Of a stretch of 23,330 nucleotides of DNA, positions 10,201 to 19,236 are shown piece after piece (position 1 is the first letter of the stretch; the number at the start of each line of letters is the position of its first letter). The position numbers and the translations under genes were made by a program. The notes below the pieces were generated by a model. That model saw only the letters and a program-made list of their open reading frames with translations. It was not told where the DNA came from and made no database searches. This DNA is from Smittium mucronatum. Its lineage: Eukaryota > Kickxellomycota > Harpellomycetes > Harpellales > Legeriomycetaceae. The DNA is taken from positions 5,136-28,465 of the forward strand of contig LSSL01000576.1 in assembly GCA_001953115.1 (NCBI GenBank), written 5' to 3'.

Positions 10201-11423
10201 TCAGTAGGATAGAAGACTTATCCTTTCTAATAATTATAAATATTATATTTTATATGTTAGTAAAAAATAAAAAATGAAATCCATTTTTAAAAAATTGACC
10301 CTAAAAAGGTTAAAGGTTTATAAGTTTTGAATTATAATAAAATCGATTTCAACTCTTGCTGTAGGGTTTATTATAAATATATTTTTTACCTTAAAATAAT
10401 GGACCTATATATAAAATGAAAGATCTAACTCTTGTAACTTTATCCCTTCTTTCTTTTCTGAGAAACAAGATCATCATCTTATTTGAATTAGCCGCCAACT
10501 AATATACAATTTGAAGTTAAAATATGATTAAAATTTAAGGTTATATTCTTTCTCAGTGTTGTCAATTTGATTCAAAAGACTTTTTAGCATTTTCAGAATC
10601 TTCCATTTGTGGGCTTCCATCCATAATTAATATTTTCCCATCAATTGTTGCTTAGTGTTGGGGGTTAAAAAAAATACGCTTACATAAATTCAAATTTAAA
10701 AAAAATTGGCTAGCTCAATATTAAAATTTTCAACAAGTTAAACTTCTTCCTTAATTTCATAATATATGTGATAATAGTGTATAAGTTAAAAAAGATAGCA
10801 CATAATAACTTGAATTATGATATTCCTTAATTTTTTCTAATAATCAAATAAACAATATGGAATTTTTTTTAATATCTATTGTTATGAAACATATTCATTG
10901 CATAAATTAATCAAAAATAATAGCAAGCAGATTTATATAAGATTTATAGGTTTAAGATGAGATGATTAAAAAATATAAGGATTATTTTCAATACTTTTTT
11001 ATCCAGGATTCGCTCTTATTGCCTATTCCAGCCCCGAAACAAGAAGGTTAATGATATATTTTTATTAGATGACTTTTATTATTAATATAGTTTTATTATA
11101 CAATTCTAATAACTAACTAAATTTAGGAAAGTAAAAAAATTAAAAAAATGTTTTAAAATAGATATAAAAATAGCATCATTATGCTAATAGATGAAAAAAG
11201 TCTTGAAAAAAAATCTTGCAAATTCATATAGAAAACACATTAGTATTTATCAATATAATAAAACCCTATTAGCTAACAAGAAGGATTATATATAAATCAT
11301 CTAATCATTATTGGAATGCTACTAACTAAAAAGCAAATCTGGGTATTCTTGATAAGCAGATATTTTCTGTGCAAATATCTTTTACAGGCTAATTTATATT
11401 TATAAATTATCCAATGTAACTTT
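7217..11423. other. AT-rich gene desert
   Basis: About 4.2 kb with no recognisable gene, tRNA or repeat array. It is dominated by A/T runs. Two short open scraps look more protein-like than the background. Plus strand 9708-9809 (DSGENDVDSSYVKSELQNIN and on) is preceded by an in-frame TAA. Minus strand 10651-10562 (ATIDGKILIMDGSPQMEDSE and on) is flanked by stops. Neither matches a family I know, and both are short enough to be chance. Confidence 0.5.
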
Positions 11424-12065
11424 AAAATTTCTCTTTTTCATAAATATCGAACAAAAAAAGATAAATTTGGGTAAAAAAAACTGTTATTTGTAGACTAAAA
11501 ATATCGTTAATAGAAAAAAAAACTCAATGTAAGATTAGAAAGTAATATCTAAAAGAGTTTAATATTAGGGGTGAGAGTCTCGAGAAGGGATAAGGGATAA
11601 GGATGGAAATTAAGGAATATTATAAGAAAAATACAAGAAAAATATATATATGTACGAGAGATAGCAAGTGTGAGCGGAGGGAAGTCAGGTTAAGATTTTT
11701 TGGAGTTAAAAAAAAGATGTATTTTTCGAACACAATTTGAAATAAATTTTAACTATTACTTATAATTGAATTTATAAATTCGCAAAATCAAATTTTTGAT
11801 ACATTTTATCGACTTAATTTGATTCTAAAATTTAATCCGATCTTTGAATAAAAGCTTACTATCATTAGGGTTATTAGCAAAGAAAGACATATTTTGGAAA
11901 ATAATTGTAAAATTACACGAATTTTAAAATAATTGCTAAACTAGACGGGTTTTTAACTTAACTTTCATTTCTAGCGAATAGAAAAAGACATTAATTCCCA
12001 GGATAATTTATGAAAAATATTGAGAAATAAATTTTACCTTCAAGTTTTTTTATGCTTTTAACTGA

Positions 12066-12404
12066 GTGTTTTTATTGAAACTGGAAAAAAATATCATTAA
12101 CCCCCATTATTTAGGTCAAATTAATACCATTTTATCCACGCCAACAAATATTGATCTAAAAGTGGAGCTAAAAATGAATGCAAAAATTAGGTATTCTCTG
12201 AACTTTGCTCATTTTTCGCGACTTTTATCTACATTTTCTATCAAAAATTACTTTAAAAGTCGAGAAAAGGTCTTTAAAAACAGAAAACAAAACTTTTTGA
12301 AAGCATCAAATATTAATAAAAAAATAAAAGGGAAAGGTATTCCGATTCCAATTCCGATTCCGATTCCCGCAATAAAAAACTTCGATTTCAATCTCGATAT
12401 TTAA
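12066..12404 (+). other. Duplicated open frame with Ile-Pro repeat (left arm)
   Basis: A 112-codon frame starting at GTG; its first ATG is residue 37 (12174), which would leave 76 codons. It is rich in Lys, Asn, Ile and Phe, as expected from AT-rich DNA, and ends with an (Ile-Pro)4-5 run at residues about 92-101 encoded by the ATTCCG microsatellite. There is no signal peptide, clear membrane helix or known motif. The other arm has the same frame with one substitution (Asn9 to His). A GTG start is unlikely in a eukaryote, so this may just be a chance frame carried in a recent duplication. Confidence 0.15.
12339..12368 (+). repeat. ATTCCG hexanucleotide microsatellite (left arm)
   Basis: Five tandem units of ATTCC(G/A/C): ATTCCG, ATTCCA, ATTCCG, ATTCCG, ATTCCC. 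The mirrored copy at 15413-15442 has exactly the same unit order and number, which supports very recent divergence of the arms because such repeats usually change length quickly. Confidence 0.85.
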
Positions 12405-12811
12405 GACTATAAAACACGGTTTGAGAAGAGTCTAAAAAAAATATGAATTAATACTGAGTCCGACTCTTTTCATACTTTGAATAGACTACAAAATGTAAAG
12501 GTAAGTTTTTTTTTTTATATTCCAAACTCTTTTCAATAAATTTGTATAATAATCATGTAAACGATGTTCAAATAGGATAGAGTTGAATTCAAAAAGAAAT
12601 TTTTTTTGGTGAACCTGAAAATTTTGGTCATTAACTAGCCGTAAAACATTAGTAGGAACTAAAAGTCTAAGTTTTATAATAATTTTTTATTTTAAGGATA
12701 TTAAAATCCGATATGGAAAGCACATGTAAGATATAACCAGTTGTTCTTTATTTCAATAAATTTTTATAATAAAATGTCCAAAATTTATACTTTTTTTTTA
12801 CCATTAATTTA

Positions 12812-13260
12812 GATTAAAAAATTTACGAAAACTTTGGTTCAATAGATTTGTTTTTATCTGATAACAATTAATCTTCAAAAATAGTTTTTAAAAATAAATT
12901 ATACTTTGAAGATTTCTTAATAAAACAAAATTCGCGAAAAAAATTTTCAATACCGGATAATAAATAGTTTCAAAAAAATTATTTAGGCAAAATATCTCTT
13001 TCTCAGATTGCCATTATATTTTTAACAGTCACCAGAGAAAATATTACTTTTTTCATCTATTGAAAAATGAAAGTCACACATGCAATTTTTCTGCACCAAA
13101 ATTGAAATTTAAGAAGATTTATAAAATAAGCTCTCATATTAGGAAAAAAATTTCAAAGACAAGGCAGATTGATAAAAAATAAATATACTTAAAAAATTAA
13201 ATATCAGATATTAGTTATTCAATGGCAAACAGAGGCTTATCATACTCTAAAAAACCTCAC
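12812..13260. other. Spacer of the palindrome, left part, no gene seen
   Basis: Unique AT-rich sequence. A short plus-strand ATG frame of 37 codons at 13222 (MANRGLSYSKKPHLADQEEK and on) runs on to about 13335 and is unrecognised. Confidence 0.35.
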
Positions 13261-13473
13261 CTAGCTGATCAAGAGGAAAAAGTAAAAAAAATAATAAAAA
13301 TTCGGAAAAAAATGCTGGTCCAATCCTGGAACTAATTTTGATTTCAAAATAGAAACAAAGTATTCTAAAGATTTTCAATATTCCTCATCAGTGTAAGAAA
13401 TATTTCTAAAACTCATTACCTGTAATATCAATTTATGCTTGCCATCATAAATCCAGACATTCTGGGGACTTAT
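13261..13473 (-). pseudogene. Unidentified degraded coding fragment in palindrome spacer
   Basis: A minus-strand frame of 71 codons interrupted once by TGA (13375-13377), ending at TAG 13261-13263. Before the stop it reads SPQNVWIYDGKHKLILQVMS and then FRNISYTDEEY; after it KSLEYFVSILKSKLVPGLDQ. Residue mix and GC are more protein-like than the neighbourhood. I do not recognise the family. One in-frame stop and no ATG suggest a relic. It may relate to no neighbour; the adjacent cullin-like fragment is on the opposite strand. Confidence 0.2.
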
Positions 13474-13954
13474 TTATTACGTCCTCTATTTCTGGTACCG
13501 GTAATATCCTTCTAAATTATTTTGGAATATACCATATTGGATGCAACGAAACATGGTCAGACTTCATTAATAATCTAAAAAAATGGAAACAATTTTATAT
13601 CAGGAATTGAAAATCTTATGGTTATCAGGGATGTTTTGTTTAGAATTAAGACAGCCATCACAAATATTTCCCCACTCGTTAAAAGTTCAATTTTTCTAGT
13701 TTATTTAAGTAGAAAAATGATTGGAAAATTCAAAAAAAGTAACCAATGAGTTTTGTTCTTCCACAAAAGAATTCAATATTATCTTGTTCATTTTAAAATG
13801 GTTGACATAAATTCTATAAACTTGTGAATTTTTAAATATCTTTAAGAAATATAATTGAAAAATGTGCATCGTCTCATTTTCTGGTTCCTTGATAAATGAT
13901 TTTTTCCTAAAAACATTTGAATCCATCAATAATTGTATATTAAAAGAAATATAA

Positions 13955-14255
13955 ATGTCTTACTTTGATATGATAAATAATTTAATATCAAAGATAGGTG
14001 AAAAAATATTTAAAAAATACAAGGAAAATATTGATGACTACTTATATGATACTCTTAAATCAAAGATTATGCTACAAAAAATTATTATTATTGGTTCAAA
14101 CAGAAGAATGAGATGTTTGAAAAAGAATTTTTTAGCGTAGAAAGAGAAAATGGGGATTCAATAATAGTAAATATTATGTAAAAGAGATGCACTTTGGGTT
14201 ATTGAAAGAATATTTTATGCCATGTTTATATTTTTTTAATCTTTATAATATTTGA
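13955..14255 (+). pseudogene. Possible cullin-like N-terminal fragment, frameshifted
   Basis: Cullins are scaffold proteins of ubiquitin ligases built from N-terminal helical repeats. The ATG frame at 13955 gives SYFDMINNLISKIGEKIF followed by KKYKENIDDYLYDTLK, which resembles the cullin pattern L-Y-x-x-[IV]-Y-N-x-x...G-x-x-[LI]-[YF]-x-x-[LY]-K-x-x-[LI]-x-x-Y-L. At the A-run near 14070 the frame shifts to KNYYYYWFKQKNEMF, comparable to the next-helix L-x-x-[FY]-x-x-x-W-x-x-[FY]. A further shift gives SKYYVKEMHFGLLKEYF, where cullins have the L-x-x-x-[YW]-V segment, ending at TGA 14253-14255. Seen: three consecutive frames with matching order. The identity rests on remembered patterns in low-complexity AT-rich sequence and may be coincidence. 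Confidence 0.25.
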
Positions 14256-14969
14256 GAATAGAACACAGTTTATATGATGTAAAAGTACACAAGAGGGAAA
14301 GCATAGTTTCAGCATATGAATCACATCTAATTCCATTGGATATATGCACAGTTTTATCAGATAATTTAACATAACACCCACCCTAGTAAAAATATTCACA
14401 GGAAGACCAAAGGTAAATAGAGTGACAATTTTCGGAGCAAAAATCGGAAAATCAAAGTTATCAGCAAAAATAGCATAAAATTGATCCATAACGTGAGATC
14501 ATTAAAAAGCATATATTTTTAAATATTTCTCGATTTTTACACAATTGATTGCAGAAAATTGCACTTTTTAAAAAAAACAATTTTTTAAAAAAAATCTCAC
14601 ACATTCATAACAAATATTTTACATTTTTGAGTATGGTTATGTTTAATTTTCACTTTAAATTTACGCAAAAATTAAATTTGAGCTTAAAATTATATTATTA
14701 TTCGTTAATTCATAAAATCTGGATTATTTTTATTAATAAAATGAATATAAAAAATTAAAAATATTATTCATTGGTTAGTTAAATATTGAAAAAATACCTT
14801 TTAACTAAAAAGCAATGAAATTATATATGTATTAAAAAAATTCAAGTATTAAAAGATCGCATCATATTATATTAATTGAATGCGGGTATTTTCTAATAAA
14901 ACATTAATCATCTCTGTAGCTCTACAGAATGCGGATGATTATATCTAAATCAATATTAATACAAAAAAA
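14256..14969. other. Spacer of the palindrome, right part, no gene seen
   Basis: AT-rich unique sequence up to the right arm. Open frames here (minus 14489-14226, plus 14549-14758) have the Phe/Ile/Asn/Lys-heavy composition of random AT-rich DNA. A plus-strand stretch near 14290-14365 (RESIVSAYESHLIPLDICTV) is slightly protein-like and could continue the cullin-like fragment, but I could not confirm it. Confidence 0.3.
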
Positions 14970-15376
14970 TAAATTAATGGTAAAAAAAAAGTATAAATTT
15001 TGGACATTTTATTATAACAATTTATTGAAATAAAGAACAACTGGTTATATCTTACATGTGCTTTCCATATCGGATTTTAATATCCTTAAAATAAAAAATT
15101 ATTATAAAACTTAGACTTTTAGTTCCTACTAATGTTTTACGGCTAGTTAATGACCAAAATTTTCAGGTTCACCAAAAAAAATTTCTTTTTGAATTCAACT
15201 CTATCCTATTTGAACATCGTTTACATGATTATTATACAAATTTATTGAAAAGAGTTTGGAATATAAAAAAAAAAACTTACCTTTACATTTTGTAGTCTAT
15301 TCAAAGTATGAAAAGAGTCGGACTCAGTATTAATTCATATTTTTTTTAGACTCTTCTCAAACCGTGTTTTATAGTC

Positions 15377-15715
15377 TTAAATATCGAGATTGAAATCGAA
15401 GTTTTTTATTGCGGGAATCGGAATCGGAATTGGAATCGGAATACCTTTCCCTTTTATTTTTTTATTAATATTTGATGCTTTCAAAAAGTTTTGTTTTCTG
15501 TTTTTAAAGACCTTTTCTCGACTTTTAAAGTAATTTTTGATAGAAAATGTAGATAAAAGTCGCGAAAAATGAGCAAAGTTCAGAGAATACCTAATTTTTG
15601 CATTCATTTTTAGCTCCACTTTTAGATCAATATTTGTTGGCGTGGATAAAATGGTATTAATTTGACCTAAATAATGGGGGTTAATGATATGTTTTTCCAG
15701 TTTCAATAAAAACAC
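15377..15715 (-). other. Duplicated open frame with Ile-Pro repeat (right arm)
   Basis: Mirror copy of the frame at 12066-12404. It has the same 112 codons, the same GTG start and Ile-Pro run, and a single amino-acid change (His instead of Asn at residue 9). No function recognised. It counts as evidence for coding only if distant relatives keep the frame. Confidence 0.15.
15413..15442 (-). repeat. ATTCCG hexanucleotide microsatellite (right arm)
   Basis: Exact mirror of 12339-12368: five units in the same order on the opposite strand. Confidence 0.85.
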
Positions 15716-16357
15716 TCAGTTAAAAGCATAAAAAAACTTGAAGGTAAAATTTATTTCTCAATATTTTTCATAAATTATCCTGGGAATTAATGTCTTTTTC
15801 TATTCGCTAGAAATGAAAGTTAAGTTAAAAACCCGTCTAGTTTAGCAATTATTTTAAAATTCGTGTAATTTTACAATTATTTTCCAAAATATGTCTTTCT
15901 TTGCTAATAACCCTAATGATAGTAAGCTTTTATTCAAAGATCGGATTAAATTTTAGAATCAAATTAAGTCGATAAAATGTATCAAAAATTTGATTTTGCG
16001 AATTTATAAATTCAATTATAAGTAATAGTTAAAATTTATTTCAAATTGTGTTCGAAAAATACATCTTTTTTTTAACTCCAAAAAATCTTAACCTGACTTC
16101 CCTCCGCTCACACTTGCTATCTCTCGTACATATATATATTTTTCTTGTATTTTTCTTATAATATTCCTTAATTTCCATACTTATCCCTTATCCCTTCTCG
16201 AGACTCTCACCCCTAATATTAAACTCTTTTAGATATTACTTTCTAATCTTACATTGAGTTTTTTTTTCTATTAACGATATTTTTAGTCTACAAATAACAG
16301 TTTTTTTTACCCAAATTTATCTTTTTTTGTTCGATATTTATGAAAAAGAGAAATTTT

Positions 16358-17775
16358 TTTAATTATGTTTTCGAAATTTCTATTTTTTGGTTCTTTCTTT
16401 GTATTAATTTAGTCCTGAAATATCTTATTATTCGCTAATACTTATTTTTAGTATTTTCAGTTATTAAAGTAATATGTATTTCGAATATTTGAGAATAAAT
16501 ACTAAAGATATTTATCTTACTCAGTCTAAAACTTGATTTTCAAGATTATTTTTGAAAATTACACCATGCTCTGAATATTTTTCTCTATCTTTTAAAAAAA
16601 TTATGTTGAAAGTTTAGAATATGACTATTTTTTGAAATTTTGATTATTTTGAATAAATAAAGTGTCATTTAACTTTACATTTTCAAAAATAATAACTTTT
16701 ATGATTATTACTCTATATCTTATATAAAGCTAATTTTATTAATTTTTTAATTTAAAAAATCTTTTTCACTATTAAAATTTAACATTTATAGATTTTAATT
16801 GTTTTAACAAAATAATAATCGTTAAAATATCTTTAAACGTAAATGAATAATTAGAGTTTTTTTAGTTAATTTCTAAAAAAATTACTCCCTGTGTAACATC
16901 AGTATTTTATAGGTTTGAGAAAATTATTATTCTTTTATTTAATCAAGTGTTTTTTCAAAAAATATAAGAGCTTTCAATATTGTTAAATATATCTTGGCAT
17001 TTAATATAAATAAAAAAGGGATTTCAAATTTTCTATTACCCTAATTAGGAGTTTGAATGTCTTTTTGTGCGACTTAATTTTTTTTAATGTAAATTACAAA
17101 AATATTAAGATTTTAAAATAATTGCAAAAATAGTATAAATAAATCTACTTAATTCCATAATTGGCAAATATATGACATATTTTTAGTATTTTAAAAAAAA
17201 GAAGCATAATAATTAGCCAAAAAAAATTCGGTTGATTTATTCACCTATCAATTGGCTCTTATATATTTAAATATCTAAAAAAATTATGGTCCTTATCATA
17301 GCTCAAAAATCTTTAATTTGTTACTATTTCATAAGTTTAAAAATAAATAACTGTTATTATATTATTAGGCTATTAGTTAAATTTTCAGCTGAGGTGTTTA
17401 AAATATTTCTTTTAAGGATTAAAAATGTCGAAAAAGCTGAGTTCTAGATAAAAAAGCAAAAAAATTGATTATATAGGAGATTTTGTACCTGAAAAGACGC
17501 TTTTTTCGTCGAATTATTACACATTTATTTTAATTAAGACACATTATTGGTTTATTAAATATGTATAGTTTTAAATTTTGTGGTTAATTTTCATATTTTA
17601 TATTTTACACTATTTTATTTTGCTACTATTAATGTGTTAAGCGAATAATAAACATGATATTATTAATGGGTGTTTTTATTAAAAAGGAAATAAGAAACTT
17701 TTATTAGTAAAACAAATGGTCTGCTAAAGAATCTGCCATATATAGAATATTTTTTATAATATTAAATAATCTCTA
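16358..17775. other. AT-rich stretch, nothing recognised
   Basis: Very AT-rich, with frequent stops in all frames. No gene, RNA or repeat was identified. Confidence 0.5.
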
Positions 17776-17918
17776 TTTCTAGCTTCAAAAAACCTATTTA
17801 AAGTTAAAAAATATGTTATGAAGGCTTTACAAGAAGCATCTCAAATTTTTTTGACAAAATCCTGACTAAAATTAGAAGCTAGTATGCTGAAAAATTAATT
17901 AAATCTGGTGCGATTTAA
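17776..17918 (+). pseudogene. Histone H3-like (or CENP-A-like) alpha-2 helix relic
   Basis: A short plus-strand frame reads FKVKKYVMKALQEASQIFLT (up to TGA 17863-17865). The block V-M-(K)-A-L-Q-E-A-S-x-x-[FY]-L closely matches the alpha-2 helix of histone H3 (A-V-M-A-L-Q-E-A-S-E-A-Y-L), with one extra Lys. After a shift near the T-run at 17846-17852, a second frame (17850-17918) reads FFDKILTKIRS, stop, YAEKLIKSGAI. This fits loosely with L-F-E-D-x-N-L...H-A-K-R-V-T. The six-residue ALQEAS match is unlikely by chance in a window this size, but the preserved part is short and neither the tail nor the alpha-N helix is visible. If real it is a dead fragment of H3 or a centromeric variant; another histone-fold protein is possible. 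Confidence 0.35.
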
Positions 17919-18395
17919 TTCCTAGATTTTTATTATTTAATCTTGGTGCTTTTAGAAAAAATCATGATTAGTTATCTATGTTAAAAGCTACAATAATTTT
18001 ATTTCTTTTAGGTTTATTATACATATTATATTTTAAAAAGTCAAAAAATAGCATTTGATATTTGAATAAGATATTTTTTGAAAGATTATGGGTGATTTCA
18101 AAGCTTTTATAATCATTTCCCCACTCTTTTAAGGTTTTTAATGATTATAAGGATGTTATTCTCAACACAGTAGCTAAAATTAAGGTGAAAAAATACTAAA
18201 TCGAATAGGTAGATTATCTAAACTTCATTTTATTTGGTATAATGGATCTATTTTTTCCATTATTGAATTAGCAATAAAATATGCATTTGTAGATAGGGTA
18301 TGTTGGTATAATGGTTGATATAGGATAATATATTTTTTTTATATAAAAGTATTTATTACGATTTTATTATTATATTTTTGTGACGGTGAGAATAT
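17919..18395. other. AT-rich stretch before repeat C, nothing recognised
   Basis: No gene or RNA seen. It ends in a T-run that directly precedes the TGTATCACGG outer end of repeat C. Confidence 0.45.
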
Positions 18396-19020
18396 TTTTT
18401 TTGTATCACGGAATTTTATTGTAAGATAATGTCATTAAATACTATATTAAAAAAATATTAAAAAAAGAAAAAAGCTTATAGAAAAGACTATTATCCCAAA
18501 TAAAATAAGATCCTCTGCCGGACTACCGGCTGCGTACCTACGGGAAAAGGGTTCAATCTTCCAACCGAAAGACCCCCCCTGGCATTGCTTCAAGTAGATG
18601 TATGACTGAACTTACAATAAGTTAAGAACAATTCTCTTTTTCAACTAACAACAGTTCATTTAAACTAATGACCTCCTATTCAGAGCATACTTCTAACAGG
18701 ATGAATATAATTAGACTCCTACCCAAACGTGGGTTTGATATAAATGGCTTTCCTACAAATAGCCGTTAGACTCTGAGATCCGTATGATTTTCGTCGCTAG
18801 ACTTGTGCACTGGAATACCAATAGGCTGTACTAGAATATCGGTTACTCCTGTTTCAAGATGTCTTTCTCTGGAATCACAGTCCTCCGAATCGCTGTGCCC
18901 TGTCTCCACTATTAACAACCAAGAATATTAAAGCGCTTTGTGAAATTTTAGTTTAGTGTACTTCGAAAAGTAAATTATTAAGCCCTTAAACTACGGCAAG
19001 GTATTACATTCTTAGGGATG
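18396..19020 (+). repeat. Long dispersed repeat, copy C
   Basis: Same orientation as copy A, opposite to B. Outer end TGTATCACGGAATTTTATTG at 18402, hairpin GCCGG-ACTA-CCGGC at 18517-18530, inner end near CATTCTTAGGGATG at 19007-19020. The frame that is open in B is broken here, so the repeat is probably non-coding. Flanking bases (TTTTT outside, TTCTT inside) do not form a clear target-site duplication. The interior beyond C does not resemble the interior beyond A, so C is either a solo copy or the end of a different element whose partner is outside the window. Confidence 0.9.
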
Positions 19021-19236
19021 TGACTGGAAGGATGAATCAATAAAATGATTACAATCTTTAAAAATATTTGAACTTAGTTGATTTTTTTTTTTGGAATCGA
19101 TAAAAATCTTTAAATCACAATCATTAATTTTAATAACAAAAATTTGTGGGAATTTACATATAATTTCGTCTAAAAAGGGTGTGGTTGCAATTGAGTCAAG
19201 ACGAATATAGGGGTTTTTAAAACATAATTTGTTCAT
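19012..19236 (-). CDS. Hypothetical 74-residue frame abutting repeat C
   Basis: Starts at a true ATG (19236) just after an in-frame TGA and ends at TAA inside the inner edge of repeat C. The protein is mixed rather than purely AT-driven: SIATTPFLDEIICKFPQ, then FVIKINDCDLKIFIDSKKKN. The second block faintly recalls a retropepsin core (beta strand, then [FL]-I-D-[ST]-G), but the Gly is Lys here, so I would not name it. No signal peptide. It could be a chance frame or a scrap of a retroelement polyprotein running into the repeat. No promoter evidence. Confidence 0.2.
   Translation of the reverse strand: MNKLCFKNPYIRLDSIATTPFLDEIICKFPQIFVIKINDCDLKIFIDSKKKNQLSSNIFKDCNHFIDSSFQSHP

Larger units (their letters stand above)
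11424..12811 (+). repeat. Left arm of a 1388-bp inverted duplication
   Basis: Pairs base for base with 16357-14970 (coordinates sum to 27781) with no indels. I found only three mismatches: 11602/16179, 12090/15691 and 12763/15018, about 99.8% identity. Homopolymer lengths (for example runs of 8, 9 and 11) also agree, which indicates very recent duplication or ongoing conversion. The arm contains a 112-codon open frame, an ATTCCG-type microsatellite (12339-12368) and a splice-donor-like AAG|GTAAGT at 12498-12506. Outer ends lie in A/T runs beside TTAA on both sides (11422-11425 and 16359-16362), but the bases inside are not equally spaced, so this is weak as a target-site duplication. Confidence 0.97.
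14970..16357 (-). repeat. Right arm of the 1388-bp inverted duplication
   Basis: Reverse complement of 11424-12811, same length, three mismatches found. With the left arm and the 2158-bp spacer (12812-14969) it makes a 4934-bp palindromic unit that could extrude as a large hairpin. Beyond 16357 and before 11424 similarity stops abruptly. No transposase was recognised in the spacer or arms, so it could be a non-autonomous element with very long inverted ends, a segmental inverted duplication, or an assembly artefact. Confidence 0.97.

Noticed and set aside
13530..13745. Plus-strand scraps ETWSDFINNLKKWKQF and ENLMVIRDVLFRI as further cullin pieces
   Set aside because: Their order relative to the better-matching fragment at 13955 is wrong for a cullin and they lie in different frames with stops between.
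13705..13929. 74-codon minus-strand frame in the palindrome spacer
   Set aside because: AT-driven composition, no motif.
14226..14489. 87-codon minus-strand frame
   Set aside because: Opposite strand to the cullin-like fragment and hydrophobic by composition; no recognisable family.
14549..14758. 69-codon plus-strand frame
   Set aside because: Lys/Phe/Ile/Leu-rich translation of A/T runs; no sign of selection.
11422..16362. Palindrome as a piggyBac-like element with TTAA duplications
   Set aside because: TTAA occurs at both ends, but the arm termini are unequally spaced from it, no transposase is seen, and TTAA is very common in this sequence.
1..19020. Repeats A and C as the two direct LTRs of a single ~19-kb element
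   Set aside because: Too long without nested insertions, the inverted copy B sits between them, and no target-site duplication, primer-binding site or polypurine tract is visible. Not excluded if the 11.8 kb between B and C is an insertion.
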